This document shows positions 41,914-50,399 of a stretch of 64,000 nucleotides of DNA, in pieces. Where the stretch lies: the NCBI RefSeq assembly GCF_025809055.1, contig NZ_CP075529.1, forward strand, positions 558,001-622,000, in the 5' to 3' direction. A program made the translations under genes and the position numbers. This DNA is from Devosia sp. Its GTDB lineage: Bacteria; Pseudomonadota; Alphaproteobacteria; Rhizobiales; Devosiaceae. The notes beneath the pieces are model-generated. The model saw nothing but the letters and a program-made list of their open reading frames with translations. It was not told the origin of the DNA and did no database searches. Within the stretch, counting starts at the first letter, position 1. Every line of letters begins with the position of its first letter.

Positions 41914-43190
41914 CGGCAGATGGTCTGATCGACATCGAAAACAGGCTGGAGCGTTCGAAGGCCGCCCCTGAGGTGTTTCTGGCCGTTACGGATGCGCGGG
42001 CGCGAGGCGAGGCGGCGGCCTATAGAGCGCGGCTCCAGGCCGGCGGTTCGCTTGGCCCGCTGGACGGGGCAACCGTCTCCTGGAAAGATATGATCGCCGT
42101 CGCAGGTGTGATCACGACCGCGGGCTCGCGCACCCGTCTGGGAATGCCCACGGCTAGTTGTGACGCGCCAGTCGTCCAGCGCGGCGCATCGGCCGGGCTG
42201 ATTACCATCGGCACGACCAATCTGTCGGAGTTCGCGTTTTCCGGTGTTGGGCATAACCCGCATTTCGGCACCCCCCTTGTGGATGGTCGGGTGCCGGGGG
42301 GCTCTTCATCCGGTGCTGCGGCCTCTGTCGCGCGCGGGCTTGTGCGGCTGGCGGTGGGGACGGATACGGCGGGCTCCTGCCGGGTGCCGGCAGCGTTTCA
42401 TGGCTTGTTCGGATTTCGCCCCACACAGGGCCGCTACCCGATGGACGGGGTGCTGCCGCTAGCGCCCGATTTCGATACGGTCGGCCTGATCACCGGCACC
42501 GCTGAGGATCTGCGCGATCTCGATGCGGTGTTGAGCGGCGACCACTCCATCCCGGACCAGCAGGCCCAAATCGTGCTGGATGCCCACGCCACTGATCGTG
42601 CCTCGCCCGAGATCGCCCATGCCGTCTCCGAGACACTGGCCGAGGCAGGGAGAGCCGGTTTCAGTTGCACCAGGCAGCCAAGCACCCTTCTGTCCGAAGC
42701 GATCACGCTTATCGATAAGCAGGGCTGGCCGGGTGGCATCGATGCGGCGCGGACCCATGCCGAGCTTATGTCCTCCGATCAGTTTGCACTGGTTGATCCC
42801 CTGGTGGCCAGCCGCCTGCAGCGCGCTGAGGGTGCTGACCGGGCGGCGATGGATGGCGTGCGCTGCGCGGCGCAGAATTTGCGGCAACGCTGGCCGCAGC
42901 AGAGTATTGTCGTGGCTTTGCCGACCGTCGCGCTCATGGCGCCTAATGCGGAACCGCTCCTGTCAGATCCGAAGCTCTATAGCCGGGTCAATGCGGACAT
43001 TTTGCGCCTGACCATGGCGGCGAGCCTTCTGGACCTGCCGGCGGTAACGCTGCCTGTCGCCCAGCTAGCGCCGGGCCAATGGTGCGGCCTTCAGCTTGTT
43101 GGCGCGCCCAACACAGACCGAGCCTTGCTCACTCTTGCCTGCGCCCTTGCAGGTCGCCTTTGCATCAAAGGACATAGAATTGATCCGTAA
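41910..43190 (+). CDS. Amidase-signature family amidohydrolase
   Basis: A 426-residue amidase. The Ser-cisSer-Lys triad is visible: Lys in VSWKDMIAVAG, the glycine/serine-rich GGSSSGAAASVARG, and the nucleophile loop GTDTAGSCRVPAAF. The expected fold continues to the PAVTLPVAQLAPGQWCGLQLVG end. Such enzymes split amide bonds of small compounds; the substrate here is unknown but is likely a compound imported by the neighbouring ABC transporter. It overlaps the ATPase stop as ATGA and its own stop overlaps the next gene's start. Confidence 0.88.
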   Translation: MTADGLIDIENRLERSKAAPEVFLAVTDARARGEAAAYRARLQAGGSLGPLDGATVSWKDMIAVAGVITTAGSRTRLGMPTASCDAPVVQRGASAGLITIGTTNLSEFAFSGVGHNPHFGTPLVDGRVPGGSSSGAAASVARGLVRLAVGTDTAGSCRVPAAFHGLFGFRPTQGRYPMDGVLPLAPDFDTVGLITGTAEDLRDLDAVLSGDHSIPDQQAQIVLDAHATDRASPEIAHAVSETLAEAGRAGFSCTRQPSTLLSEAITLIDKQGWPGGIDAARTHAELMSSDQFALVDPLVASRLQRAEGADRAAMDGVRCAAQNLRQRWPQQSIVVALPTVALMAPNAEPLLSDPKLYSRVNADILRLTMAASLLDLPAVTLPVAQLAPGQWCGLQLVGAPNTDRALLTLACALAGRLCIKGHRIDP

Positions 43191-44079
43191 TCCAATTGCC
43201 TGGCCCAATGGGGCCCGCTGCGCCTGCGCTATCACCTTCGATGTCGACGCCGATAGTCTGATCCATATGGCCCGTCCGCAGGATAGCCATCGCCGGCTCT
43301 ATCCGATCAGCATGGGGCGCTATGATCCGAACGTCGGTGTCCCGCGCATTCTTGAGACATATCGTCGACTTGGGCTCAAACAGTCCTTCTTCATTCCCGG
43401 CTGGGTGGTTGAAACCTACCCCCATATGGTGGACGCCATTCTCGAGGGTGGCCACGAAATCGGGCTGCACGGATATCTGCACGAAGATCCCTCCGAACAG
43501 GATAGCGTCGAACAGGCCTATTGGTTTGAACGCTCGCTGGAGGTGTGCCGCAAGGCCACGGGGCAAAACCCGCGGGGCTATCGGGCGCCGGTCTACAATG
43601 TCACTCCCGAGGTCATCGACCTCGCCATTCGGCACGGTCTCACCTACGACTCCTCGATGATGGCGGACGATTTGCCTTATCTTGTCAAAAGCGAGCAGGG
43701 CGCGCTGATCGAAATTCCGGTGCATTGGGGCAGCGATGACTGGCCGCCCTTCGCCCACTATCCCGAAATTGGCTACATGATGCCGGTGATGAGCCCTGAG
43801 CGGGGGCTGGAATCGTCCTTTGCCGAGTTCGAGGCGCAATATGCGGTGGGCGGCCTGTGGGTCGGGATCTGGCATCCCTTCCTCACTGGCCGTCTGGCGC
43901 GGTGGCGCGTCGTCGAGTCCTGGCTCGAACAGGTACTTTCTCGTGGCGATGTCTGGTTTGCACCACTGGAAGAGATCGCGGCCCATTTGGCGCATCTGCG
44001 CGCCAGCGGGGCCTGGGAGCCCATGGTCGAGCCGGCCCGGCCCTATCCTGGCCCCCTTCTTGAGGGCTATCGGAAATGA
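43180..44079 (+). CDS. Polysaccharide deacetylase-like (PuuE-type) hydrolase
   Basis: A 299-residue enzyme of the NodB/polysaccharide-deacetylase superfamily. The motif Asp pair appears as ITFDVDADS; the metal-binding His pair is in GHEIGLHGYLHEDP; RGYRAPVYN is the Arg-containing third motif. The overall length and features match PuuE-like cytosolic enzymes acting on cyclic or acyl amides rather than secreted chitin deacetylases; there is no signal peptide. The start is TTG 43180, eight bases after AAAGGA and inside the end of the amidase gene. Substrate unknown. Confidence 0.8.
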   Translation: MIRNPIAWPNGARCACAITFDVDADSLIHMARPQDSHRRLYPISMGRYDPNVGVPRILETYRRLGLKQSFFIPGWVVETYPHMVDAILEGGHEIGLHGYLHEDPSEQDSVEQAYWFERSLEVCRKATGQNPRGYRAPVYNVTPEVIDLAIRHGLTYDSSMMADDLPYLVKSEQGALIEIPVHWGSDDWPPFAHYPEIGYMMPVMSPERGLESSFAEFEAQYAVGGLWVGIWHPFLTGRLARWRVVESWLEQVLSRGDVWFAPLEEIAAHLAHLRASGAWEPMVEPARPYPGPLLEGYRK

Positions 44080-44768
44080 GTGAGCTTCTTTGCCGATACG
44101 CAGCACACCATCCGGACGGCACCAATAACTCCGCCCACCAGGTTCTGGGCGATGCAGGGCGGATTGAACAGGGGGTCTTGCACGTCGTGCCTGCTCGCGA
44201 AGGCCGGGCAATTCGCGTTCGTAGGGGCGAACGCCTCAAGGTTATCAATACCCATGGCAGTCAGGTTGGGGATTTCTGGGCATTCTCCGAGGCCGATCCC
44301 GGCGAGCATCTCTCAATGGAGCATCTGCGCCCCGATCTGCGCCGGCTGACGCCTGGCCCTGGGGACGCAATGGTGACGAACCGGCGGCGTAATATTCTGA
44401 CCTTGCTGGAGGACACTTCGCCAGGTGTACACGATACACTTGTCGCCTCCTGCGACATCCATCGCTACCACAAGCTTGGGCATGCGGGTTATCACGACAA
44501 TTGCACCGACAATCTCCGCATGGCCTTGGCCGCTGTCGGGATCGCGCTTCCAGAGGTGCCGTGTCCGCTCAATTTGTGGATGAATACGCCTCCGCAGGAG
44601 AACGGGGACATGCTGTGGTTGCCACCGGTGTCCCGCCCGTCCGACTTCGTCACCTTCCGCGCCGAGATGGACCTGATTGCCGTGATTTCGGCCTGCCCGA
44701 TGGACCTGCTGCCCATCAATGGTGCGGACTCCACACCGCGCAGTCTCTCGGTCACGGTTCTGGCCTAA
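44076..44768 (+). CDS. DUF1989 (urea carboxylase-associated) protein
   Basis: A 230-residue DUF1989 protein. The conserved core is GRAIRVRRGERLKVINTHGSQVGDFWAF, then SCDIHRY, the Cys-rich HDNCTDNLRMAL and the CPLNLWMNTPP block, and it ends DLLPINGADSTPRSLSV. Such proteins accompany urea carboxylase and related nitrogen-catabolism genes; their activity is not established to my knowledge. It overlaps the previous stop by 4 bases. The IS66 element is inserted immediately after its coding region: the target repeat begins inside the TAA stop codon, which is preserved. Confidence 0.88.
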   Translation: MSELLCRYAAHHPDGTNNSAHQVLGDAGRIEQGVLHVVPAREGRAIRVRRGERLKVINTHGSQVGDFWAFSEADPGEHLSMEHLRPDLRRLTPGPGDAMVTNRRRNILTLLEDTSPGVHDTLVASCDIHRYHKLGHAGYHDNCTDNLRMALAAVGIALPEVPCPLNLWMNTPPQENGDMLWLPPVSRPSDFVTFRAEMDLIAVISACPMDLLPINGADSTPRSLSVTVLA

Positions 44769-44857
44769 CCGAAGGTAAGCGCCAAGGAGATCCCGTCTGA
44801 CCTGAAGTCGGCGACTGAGGTATTGGCACCGTGGTTTTGATGACGGTGTGAGTTCCT

Positions 44858-45235
44858 ATGTCTGCGCATATGCCCAGTGATAGAAGTTTCCAGTTGCTCG
44901 AGGTCGTGCCGAGCAGGATGGAGAACAGTCCTGCGGTGGCGCGGCGCAACTGGCCTGACGAGACCAAGGCGCGGATTGTGGAGGAAGCGCTGGCCCCGGA
45001 CGTAAACGTTTCGGCGGTGGCGCGGCTATACGGGATGTCGCCGTCGCAACTGTTCGGCTGGCGCCGCAAAGCCATCGCCAAGGGCCAGGTTGAACGACGG
45101 GAAGAGCCTGGCGAAGAGGCTGGCGCTTCGGGCGGGGTCATCGAGATCGGCATCGCGGATGCTACCGTCCGCGTTGGCCCGATGGTCAGCGAGGATCATC
45201 TACGCCGTGTCCTCCGCGCCGTCCGCTCGGCATGA
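44858..45235 (+). CDS. tnpA: IS66 TnpA (Orf1)
   Basis: A 125-residue HTH protein of the IS66 type: RRNWPDETKARIVEEALAPDVNVSAVARLYGMSPSQLFGWRRKAI is the DNA-binding part (IS2/IS911-like). The C-terminal VSEDHLRRVLRAVRSA fits the family. It helps transposition with TnpB; its exact step is not settled. The start 44858 is used; the stop overlaps tnpB by 4 bases. Confidence 0.88.
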   Translation: MSAHMPSDRSFQLLEVVPSRMENSPAVARRNWPDETKARIVEEALAPDVNVSAVARLYGMSPSQLFGWRRKAIAKGQVERREEPGEEAGASGGVIEIGIADATVRVGPMVSEDHLRRVLRAVRSA

Positions 45236-45576
45236 TCCCCTCGGGTGTAAAGGTGTTCCTGGCCAGCCAGCCGGTGGACTTCAGGAAAGGACCCGATGGC
45301 CTGGTCGGCCTGGTTCGGGATGCGGGTGCCGATCCGTTCAACGGTTCGCTTTATGTGTTCCGGGCAAAACGGGCGGACCGGATCAAGATCGTGTGGTGGG
45401 ATGGCACTGGCCTATGCCTTTACGCCAAGCGGTTGGAAAAGGCCGCGTTCTGCTGGCCCCGGATTGGCCATAGCCGGGTTCAGTTAGGCCATGCCCAACT
45501 GCTTGCCTTGGTGGATGGTATGGACTGGAAACGGGTTCGCTCGGTGCCGATGAGCCGACCACAATCGGCTGGGTAA
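45232..45576 (+). CDS. tnpB: IS66 TnpB (Orf2)
   Basis: A 114-residue IS66 Orf2 protein with the family's core KVFLASQPVDFRKGPDGLVGLV, KIVWWDGTGLCLYAKRLEKAAFCWP and the LALVDGMDWKRVR end. Needed for efficient IS66 transposition. ATG 45232 overlaps the tnpA stop. Confidence 0.92.
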   Translation: MIPSGVKVFLASQPVDFRKGPDGLVGLVRDAGADPFNGSLYVFRAKRADRIKIVWWDGTGLCLYAKRLEKAAFCWPRIGHSRVQLGHAQLLALVDGMDWKRVRSVPMSRPQSAG

Positions 45577-45648
45577 AAGCCTGCGGCAGTCTGACTCACT
45601 GACACAAAAACTGAGGCAATCCGGGGTGTTTTATGCCATTGTTCGGGC

Positions 45649-47283
45649 ATGGAACCCGCCGATTTACAGAAACTTCCCGATGATATCGCCGCCCTAAAGG
45701 CGATGATCTTGGCTGCCCATGCCAGGGAGGCGTCGGCCGATCAGAAGCGTCTGGCGCTTAAAGCCGAGGTTGCTGCCCATGAAGCCGCAATCGCCCAGAT
45801 GATTGCTGCCAAGGTGGCCGATGCCGAAAAGATCGCTCGGCTGGAATCGATCGTTGCCATGCTCAAGCGGGCACAGTTCGGGACACGCTCGGAAAAGCTG
45901 CGGATCGATCCGCTCGATGCCGAGCAGATGGCCTTCGTGTTCGATGAGCTGCAGACGGGCCTCGGCGAGATCCGGGCCGAACGCGACAAGCGCGCTGGAA
46001 CTGCTGCCCCCCGTCCGCCGCGGCCGCGCAAGGGCTTTGCGCCGCATCTGGAACGCATCGAGCAGATTATCGAACCAGAGGTCCCGGCAGACTGCGTAGG
46101 CCTTGAAGCTGTTCGCATTGGCGAGGACGTCTCCGAGCGCCTCGATGTGACCCCGGCCACGTTCCGCGTCATCGTCACCCGCCGCCCAAAATACGCCTAC
46201 CGCCTGGCTGACGGCGAAGACCGCATCGTGCAGGCGCCGGCACCCGATCACCTGATTGCCGGCGGCATCCCGACCGAGGCGCTGTTGGCCCAGGTGGCGG
46301 TCAGCAAATATGCCGATGGCTTGCCGCTCTATCGCCAGGAAGAGATCTACGCCCGCGATGGCGTGGAACTGGATCGCTCGCTGATGGCTCAGTGGATGGG
46401 CCGGGTCGGCTTCGAGCTCGAGCCGCTGGCCCAGTATGTTCTGCACACCATCAAACAGGGCGAGCGGGTCTTTGCCGATGAGACCCGATTACCGACGCTG
46501 GCGCCGGGCTCGGGCAAGGTGAAGACCGCCTGGCTATGGGCCTATGCCCGGGATGATCGACCGTTCGGTGGATCAGGACCGCCGATGGTGGCTTATCGCT
46601 TCGAAGACAGTCGGTCCGGCGACTGCGTCGCCCAGCATCTGGATGGCTATCGCGGTATCCTGCAGGTCGACGGCTATGCCGCCTATAATCGGCTGGGCAA
46701 GGATCGTGGCGCCAATGACGCCATGACCCTGGCCGGGTGCTGGGCCCATTCGCGGCGCAAGTTCTTCGACCTGCATGCCAGCGATGGCTCGCCCTTTACC
46801 AGTGCCGTGGTCAAGGCCATGGCGCCGCTCTGGGCTATCGAAGAAGAGATCCGCGGCTATGGCGCCGAACTGCGCACCAGCATCCGGGCCGAGCGCTCCC
46901 GCCCCATCGTCACCGAGCTGTTCGCCATGCTGGACCGGGAGCTGCCGCGCCTGTCGGGTAAATCTAAACTGGCTGAGGCCATCCGCTACACCCTGAGCCG
47001 CCGGGCGACCTTCGAGCGCTTTCTTGCCGATGGTCGTATCGAGATCGACTCCAACATCGTCGAACGCGCAATCCGTCCGCAGACCATTACCCGCAAGAAT
47101 GCGCTCTTTGCCGGCTCCGATGGTGGTGGGCGCGCATGGGCCACAGTCGCAACGCTGCTCACTACCGCCAAGATGAACGGCGTCGATCCTAATGCCTGGC
47201 TGACACAGACCCTCGAACGCATCGCAGCGGGCTGGCCAAACAGCCAGATCGCCGACCTCATGCCATGGAACTTCAGGCAGTAA
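45649..47283 (+). CDS. tnpC: IS66 TnpC transposase
   Basis: A 544-residue DDE transposase. An N-terminal coiled coil (LKAMILAAHAREASADQKR) is followed by the zinc-ribbon-like/linker region and the catalytic core: Asp in ERVFADETRLPTL, Asp in LQVDGYAAYNRL and Glu in IEIDSNIVERAIRP. The frame is intact, so the element may still be mobile. It starts 72 bases after tnpB. Confidence 0.93.
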   Translation: MEPADLQKLPDDIAALKAMILAAHAREASADQKRLALKAEVAAHEAAIAQMIAAKVADAEKIARLESIVAMLKRAQFGTRSEKLRIDPLDAEQMAFVFDELQTGLGEIRAERDKRAGTAAPRPPRPRKGFAPHLERIEQIIEPEVPADCVGLEAVRIGEDVSERLDVTPATFRVIVTRRPKYAYRLADGEDRIVQAPAPDHLIAGGIPTEALLAQVAVSKYADGLPLYRQEEIYARDGVELDRSLMAQWMGRVGFELEPLAQYVLHTIKQGERVFADETRLPTLAPGSGKVKTAWLWAYARDDRPFGGSGPPMVAYRFEDSRSGDCVAQHLDGYRGILQVDGYAAYNRLGKDRGANDAMTLAGCWAHSRRKFFDLHASDGSPFTSAVVKAMAPLWAIEEEIRGYGAELRTSIRAERSRPIVTELFAMLDRELPRLSGKSKLAEAIRYTLSRRATFERFLADGRIEIDSNIVERAIRPQTITRKNALFAGSDGGGRAWATVATLLTTAKMNGVDPNAWLTQTLERIAAGWPNSQIADLMPWNFRQ

Positions 47284-47316
47284 CGGCCTCGGCTACCCGC
47301 TTACAACCGAAGGGCT

Positions 47317-47347
47317 GATCCGGCAGCATCAATTGTGCTGCCGGATC
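47317..47347. terminator. Hairpin at the LysR gene end
   Basis: A perfect 12-bp stem GATCCGGCAGCA / TGCTGCCGGATC around TCAATTG. It spans the stop codon of the minus-strand LysR gene. There is no clear U run on either side, so it may be a Rho-independent-like stem of weak strength or a transcript-stabilising hairpin. Confidence 0.45.
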
Positions 47348-48213
47348 CACCCGAGCAGGGTGATCAGCCGGTCGCGCTGGGGATGGTCGGGCAGAAATAC
47401 GGCCCAATAGCTCCTGCCCGGCAGGGCGATATCGGAGAGCCGGACCAGTTCTCCGGTTCGCAACAGGCCAGAGACGAGCACTTCGGAGGCCAGCACCGCG
47501 CCATGGCCGGCTGCTGCGGCGTCGATGGCGTGAATTTCCTCGGAAAAGTTCTGCGCGATGGGTGGCGCACGCCCCTCGATCCCGGCCAGCCGCTGCCAGT
47601 GAGACCAGTCCGGGGCCAGGCCTGCGCCTATTTTCCAGCGATAGCTCAAAAGGGGCAGGGCCAGTATCGCCTCGGGGGTGGGAGGCTTGGCAGCCTGCAC
47701 AAGGCTGGGCGCGGCGACAGCAATGGAGCGGTCGGGAAACAGCCGGTGCCATTCCGCGTCGGCGGTGGGCTTTTCGGCATAGCGAAAGGCGATGTCGATC
47801 CCAGAGCTGTGTAAATCAGCTGGCTTGTCGTCGGCTTCCACGTCTATCGACAGTCCGGTCTCGTGCCGCAGCTTTGCCAGACGGGGCATCAGCCAGCGGC
47901 TGGCAAAGGCGAGTGTCACCGACAGGCGCAAGGGCGTGTCACCCTCATTTGCGCTCAATTGCCCGATTGCAGCGGCAATTTGGTCCAGGCTGTCCCGCAG
48001 CACCGGGTATAGCCGCGCGCCTTCCTCGGTCAGCCGGATTGGGCGGGGATAGCGCTGAAACAGGCTGGTTTTCAGTACCTCTTCAAGATGGCGAACCTGA
48101 TGGCTGATGGCGGTAGGCGTCAGCCCGAGTTCATCGGCCGCCTTGGTAAAGCTCAATTGCCGTGCCGCCGCTTCAAAGGCCCGCAAGGCATGGAGAGGGG
48201 GCAATTTTCGCAA
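47329..48213 (-). CDS. LysR-family regulator (GcvA-like)
   Basis: A 294-residue LysR protein. The N-terminus RKLPPLHALRAFEAAARQLSFTKAADELGLTPTAISHQVRHLEE is the GcvA-type winged HTH. The effector domain has DIAFRYAEKPTADAEW and HGAVLASEVLV. It is divergent from the azoreductase gene (144 bases between starts) and probably controls it. Its gene end lies 25 bases from the IS66 end. Confidence 0.88.
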   Translation of the reverse strand: MRKLPPLHALRAFEAAARQLSFTKAADELGLTPTAISHQVRHLEEVLKTSLFQRYPRPIRLTEEGARLYPVLRDSLDQIAAAIGQLSANEGDTPLRLSVTLAFASRWLMPRLAKLRHETGLSIDVEADDKPADLHSSGIDIAFRYAEKPTADAEWHRLFPDRSIAVAAPSLVQAAKPPTPEAILALPLLSYRWKIGAGLAPDWSHWQRLAGIEGRAPPIAQNFSEEIHAIDAAAAGHGAVLASEVLVSGLLRTGELVRLSDIALPGRSYWAVFLPDHPQRDRLITLLGWIRQHN

Positions 48214-48357
48214 AGGCGGTGGTCCGATCCGAAATGGCTGCGGTGAGGGTGAATTTCATTCATCTTACGCCTGAAACATTCGCTTTGGCCAGCGCGTCGG
48301 CGAACCAATATCTCCTTGAAATCAAGAGTTTCGAGTTCACCACACCAGGAGATAACA

Positions 48358-49023
48358 ATGGCAACTTTGCTCCGCGTTGACGCCAGCGCCCAGTTGGAGG
48401 AGCGCTCGCTCACCCGCAAGCTGACCGGGATTTTCACCAGCGCATTTGTGGCGGCAGACGCCGAAGCGCATGTCATCACCCGTGATGTCGGCGCCGATCC
48501 GGTGCCGAACATTGACCATCGTTTCATCCATGCCGCGTTCACGCCTCCGGATCAGCGCGAGGATTGGATGAACCAGCGTCTGGCCCTCTCGGACGAGTTG
48601 ATCGACGAGGTTGCGAGTGCCGATGTCATCATTCTGGGTGCGCCGATGTATAATTACGGCATGCCATCAACGCTTAAAGCCTGGATCGACCACATCTCGC
48701 GCATTGGGCGCACCTTTTCGTTCGATCTAGCGCGGGGGGATTTCCCGATTGAGCCCATTCTGAGCGGAAAGAAGCTAGTGGTCCTCTCGGCGCGTGGCGA
48801 GTTCGGGTTTGAACCAGGGGGGATTCGGTGCAGCATGAACGCGCTCGACCCTGGAATTGCTGCTTGTGCCCATTATCTGGGTGTGGCGCGTGAAGACATA
48901 GACACCGTCGCAATCGAGTATCAAGAGTTCAAGGATCACCGTTACATTCAATCCGTAACGCAGGCCGAACAACGAACGCGAGAACTCGCAAAATTCTGCG
49001 TTCATGCAAGAGCGGCCGCTTGA
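48358..49023 (+). CDS. azoR: FMN-dependent NADH azoreductase/quinone reductase
   Basis: A 221-residue flavodoxin-fold reductase of the AzoR family. LLRVDASAQLEERSLTRKL is the FMN phosphate loop, ILGAPMYNYGMPSTLKAWIDH the isoalloxazine loop and VVLSARGEFG a later loop. Such enzymes reduce azo compounds and quinones with NADH as a detoxification step. AGGAGA precedes ATG 48358. It faces the LysR regulator. Confidence 0.88.
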   Translation: MATLLRVDASAQLEERSLTRKLTGIFTSAFVAADAEAHVITRDVGADPVPNIDHRFIHAAFTPPDQREDWMNQRLALSDELIDEVASADVIILGAPMYNYGMPSTLKAWIDHISRIGRTFSFDLARGDFPIEPILSGKKLVVLSARGEFGFEPGGIRCSMNALDPGIAACAHYLGVAREDIDTVAIEYQEFKDHRYIQSVTQAEQRTRELAKFCVHARAAA

Positions 49024-49639
49024 AACTTGCCAGGGTCAGATTGGAGCTGACAAGAGACTCGGCTGATTTTCTCTAACTACTCGGGTCGGGTGAGTTTGCT
49101 TTGTTCGGTTTCCTTCCAAGAGTTGACAACTGCTTCCAGGACTGTCGGTTTTCTTAGGTTGTCCGCCTAAACTGGACAGTCCGCCAACGGCCCCAAATCG
49201 GTCAGTGAACACCCGGTTACTGGTAGGCCCGCGACCAGCACTGCTTTCATAGGCTGCTGCTTTTCGAAGGACAAAATTTCATTAATATCAACATTGATCT
49301 TTGATCTTCCCGAAACAGGTGCCAAGTATGTCTTCGCGCTGCCCAAACGGGCAACCTGCCGCTTGCGCGGCTGATAGACTTCGCGCACCGTTGCCTTCCA
49401 GAGGAGACGGCCAGAAGGGCTCGGTTAACTGCCGAGCCCTTCTTCTTTCAGCTAACCCTTCGGTGGCATCAATTGAAGCTGGGCGCCCTACACTTCACTT
49501 TTGTTGCACTGGGTTCGAGGGGGAGGGGAGGCACTACGCGATAAGTGAAGGTTTTCGAGTAGTGATGTTGCCGCCATCCTTAGCGTCGTACCGGTGTCCG
49601 TCGTCAGAAGCTTTGGCCCAGACGGGCGTTTTGATTAAC
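49024..49639. other. Gene-free stretch with a strong terminator
   Basis: No convincing gene is seen between the azoreductase and the IS nest. A 73-codon minus-strand ORF (49167-49388) and a 121-codon plus-strand ORF have no recognisable domains. The main feature is a terminator hairpin at 49413-49448. The stretch may contain decayed coding DNA or a small RNA ending at that hairpin. Confidence 0.45.
49413..49448 (+). terminator. Strong intrinsic terminator
   Basis: A perfect 12-bp stem AGAAGGGCTCGG (49413-49424) / CCGAGCCCTTCT (49432-49443) with a TTAACTG loop, followed by a pyrimidine/T-rich tail on the plus strand. It is about 390 bases after the azoreductase stop, too far to serve it obviously, so an unannotated transcript may end here. 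Confidence 0.6.
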
Positions 49640-50399
49640 GGAGAGTTCTGCTCGTCATTGGGTTAATGTTATGCGGCGATGCTTTGGTGCAGCAAGCGCC
49701 GATGTTGGATGGTCTGTCGTTTGATCCTTTCGCGGTGTTTGATGATGGCTTCGGCCCTGCCGAAGTAGGTGTCGGCGGGTGTCACATTGTCGAGGCTCTC
49801 GTGATAGCGCCGATGATTGTAGTGCTCGATGAAGGCCTCGATCTGGCTTTCGAGATCACCGGGCAGGAAGTAGTTTTCGAGCAGGATGCGGTTCTTGAGC
49901 GTCTGATGCCAGCGCTCGATCTTGCCCTGTGTCTGAGGATGCATCGGGGCGCCGCGAACATGATCCATGCCATTGGCAGCGATATAGTCGGCCAGGTCCT
50001 GGGCGATATAACTGGGGCCATTATCGCTGAGCAGGCGCGGCCGGTGCTGCACATGGGCCTGATCACAGCCTGAAGCTGCCAAGGCCATGTCCAGCGTGTC
50101 GGTGACGTCCTGGGCCCGCATGGTCGAGCAGAGCTTCCAGGCGATGATGTAGCGGGAGTAATCGTCCAGCACGGTGGACAGATACATCCAACCCCAGCCG
50201 ATGGAGCGCACCCCATTTTGACCGGACAGCCGGCATAGCCGATAAGGCATAGGCATGCGCCTATGAGTACGACTATGTCCAAGAGTTCTGACGAGCCGTT
50301 TCGACGGGTCGAAGTCATCACCTCCGTGCAGCGCCGCCGGCGCTGGTCAGTGGCCGAGAAGGTTCGGTTGGTGGAGGAAGCCATGCAGCCGGGTATGAG

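Larger units (their letters stand above)
44775..47304 (+). mobile_element. IS66-family insertion sequence
   Basis: A complete 2530-bp element starting GTAAGCG (44775) and ending CGCTTAC (47304), inverted ends of the family. It is flanked by the 8-bp target repeat AACCGAAG at 44767-44774 and 47305-47312. It carries the three IS66 genes tnpA, tnpB and tnpC, all intact and in the same direction. Complete ends and repeat suggest a recent insertion. Confidence 0.95.

Noticed and set aside
49167..49388. 73-codon minus-strand ORF before the IS nest
   Set aside because: Protein-like in part, but no start signal or family; may be a relic.
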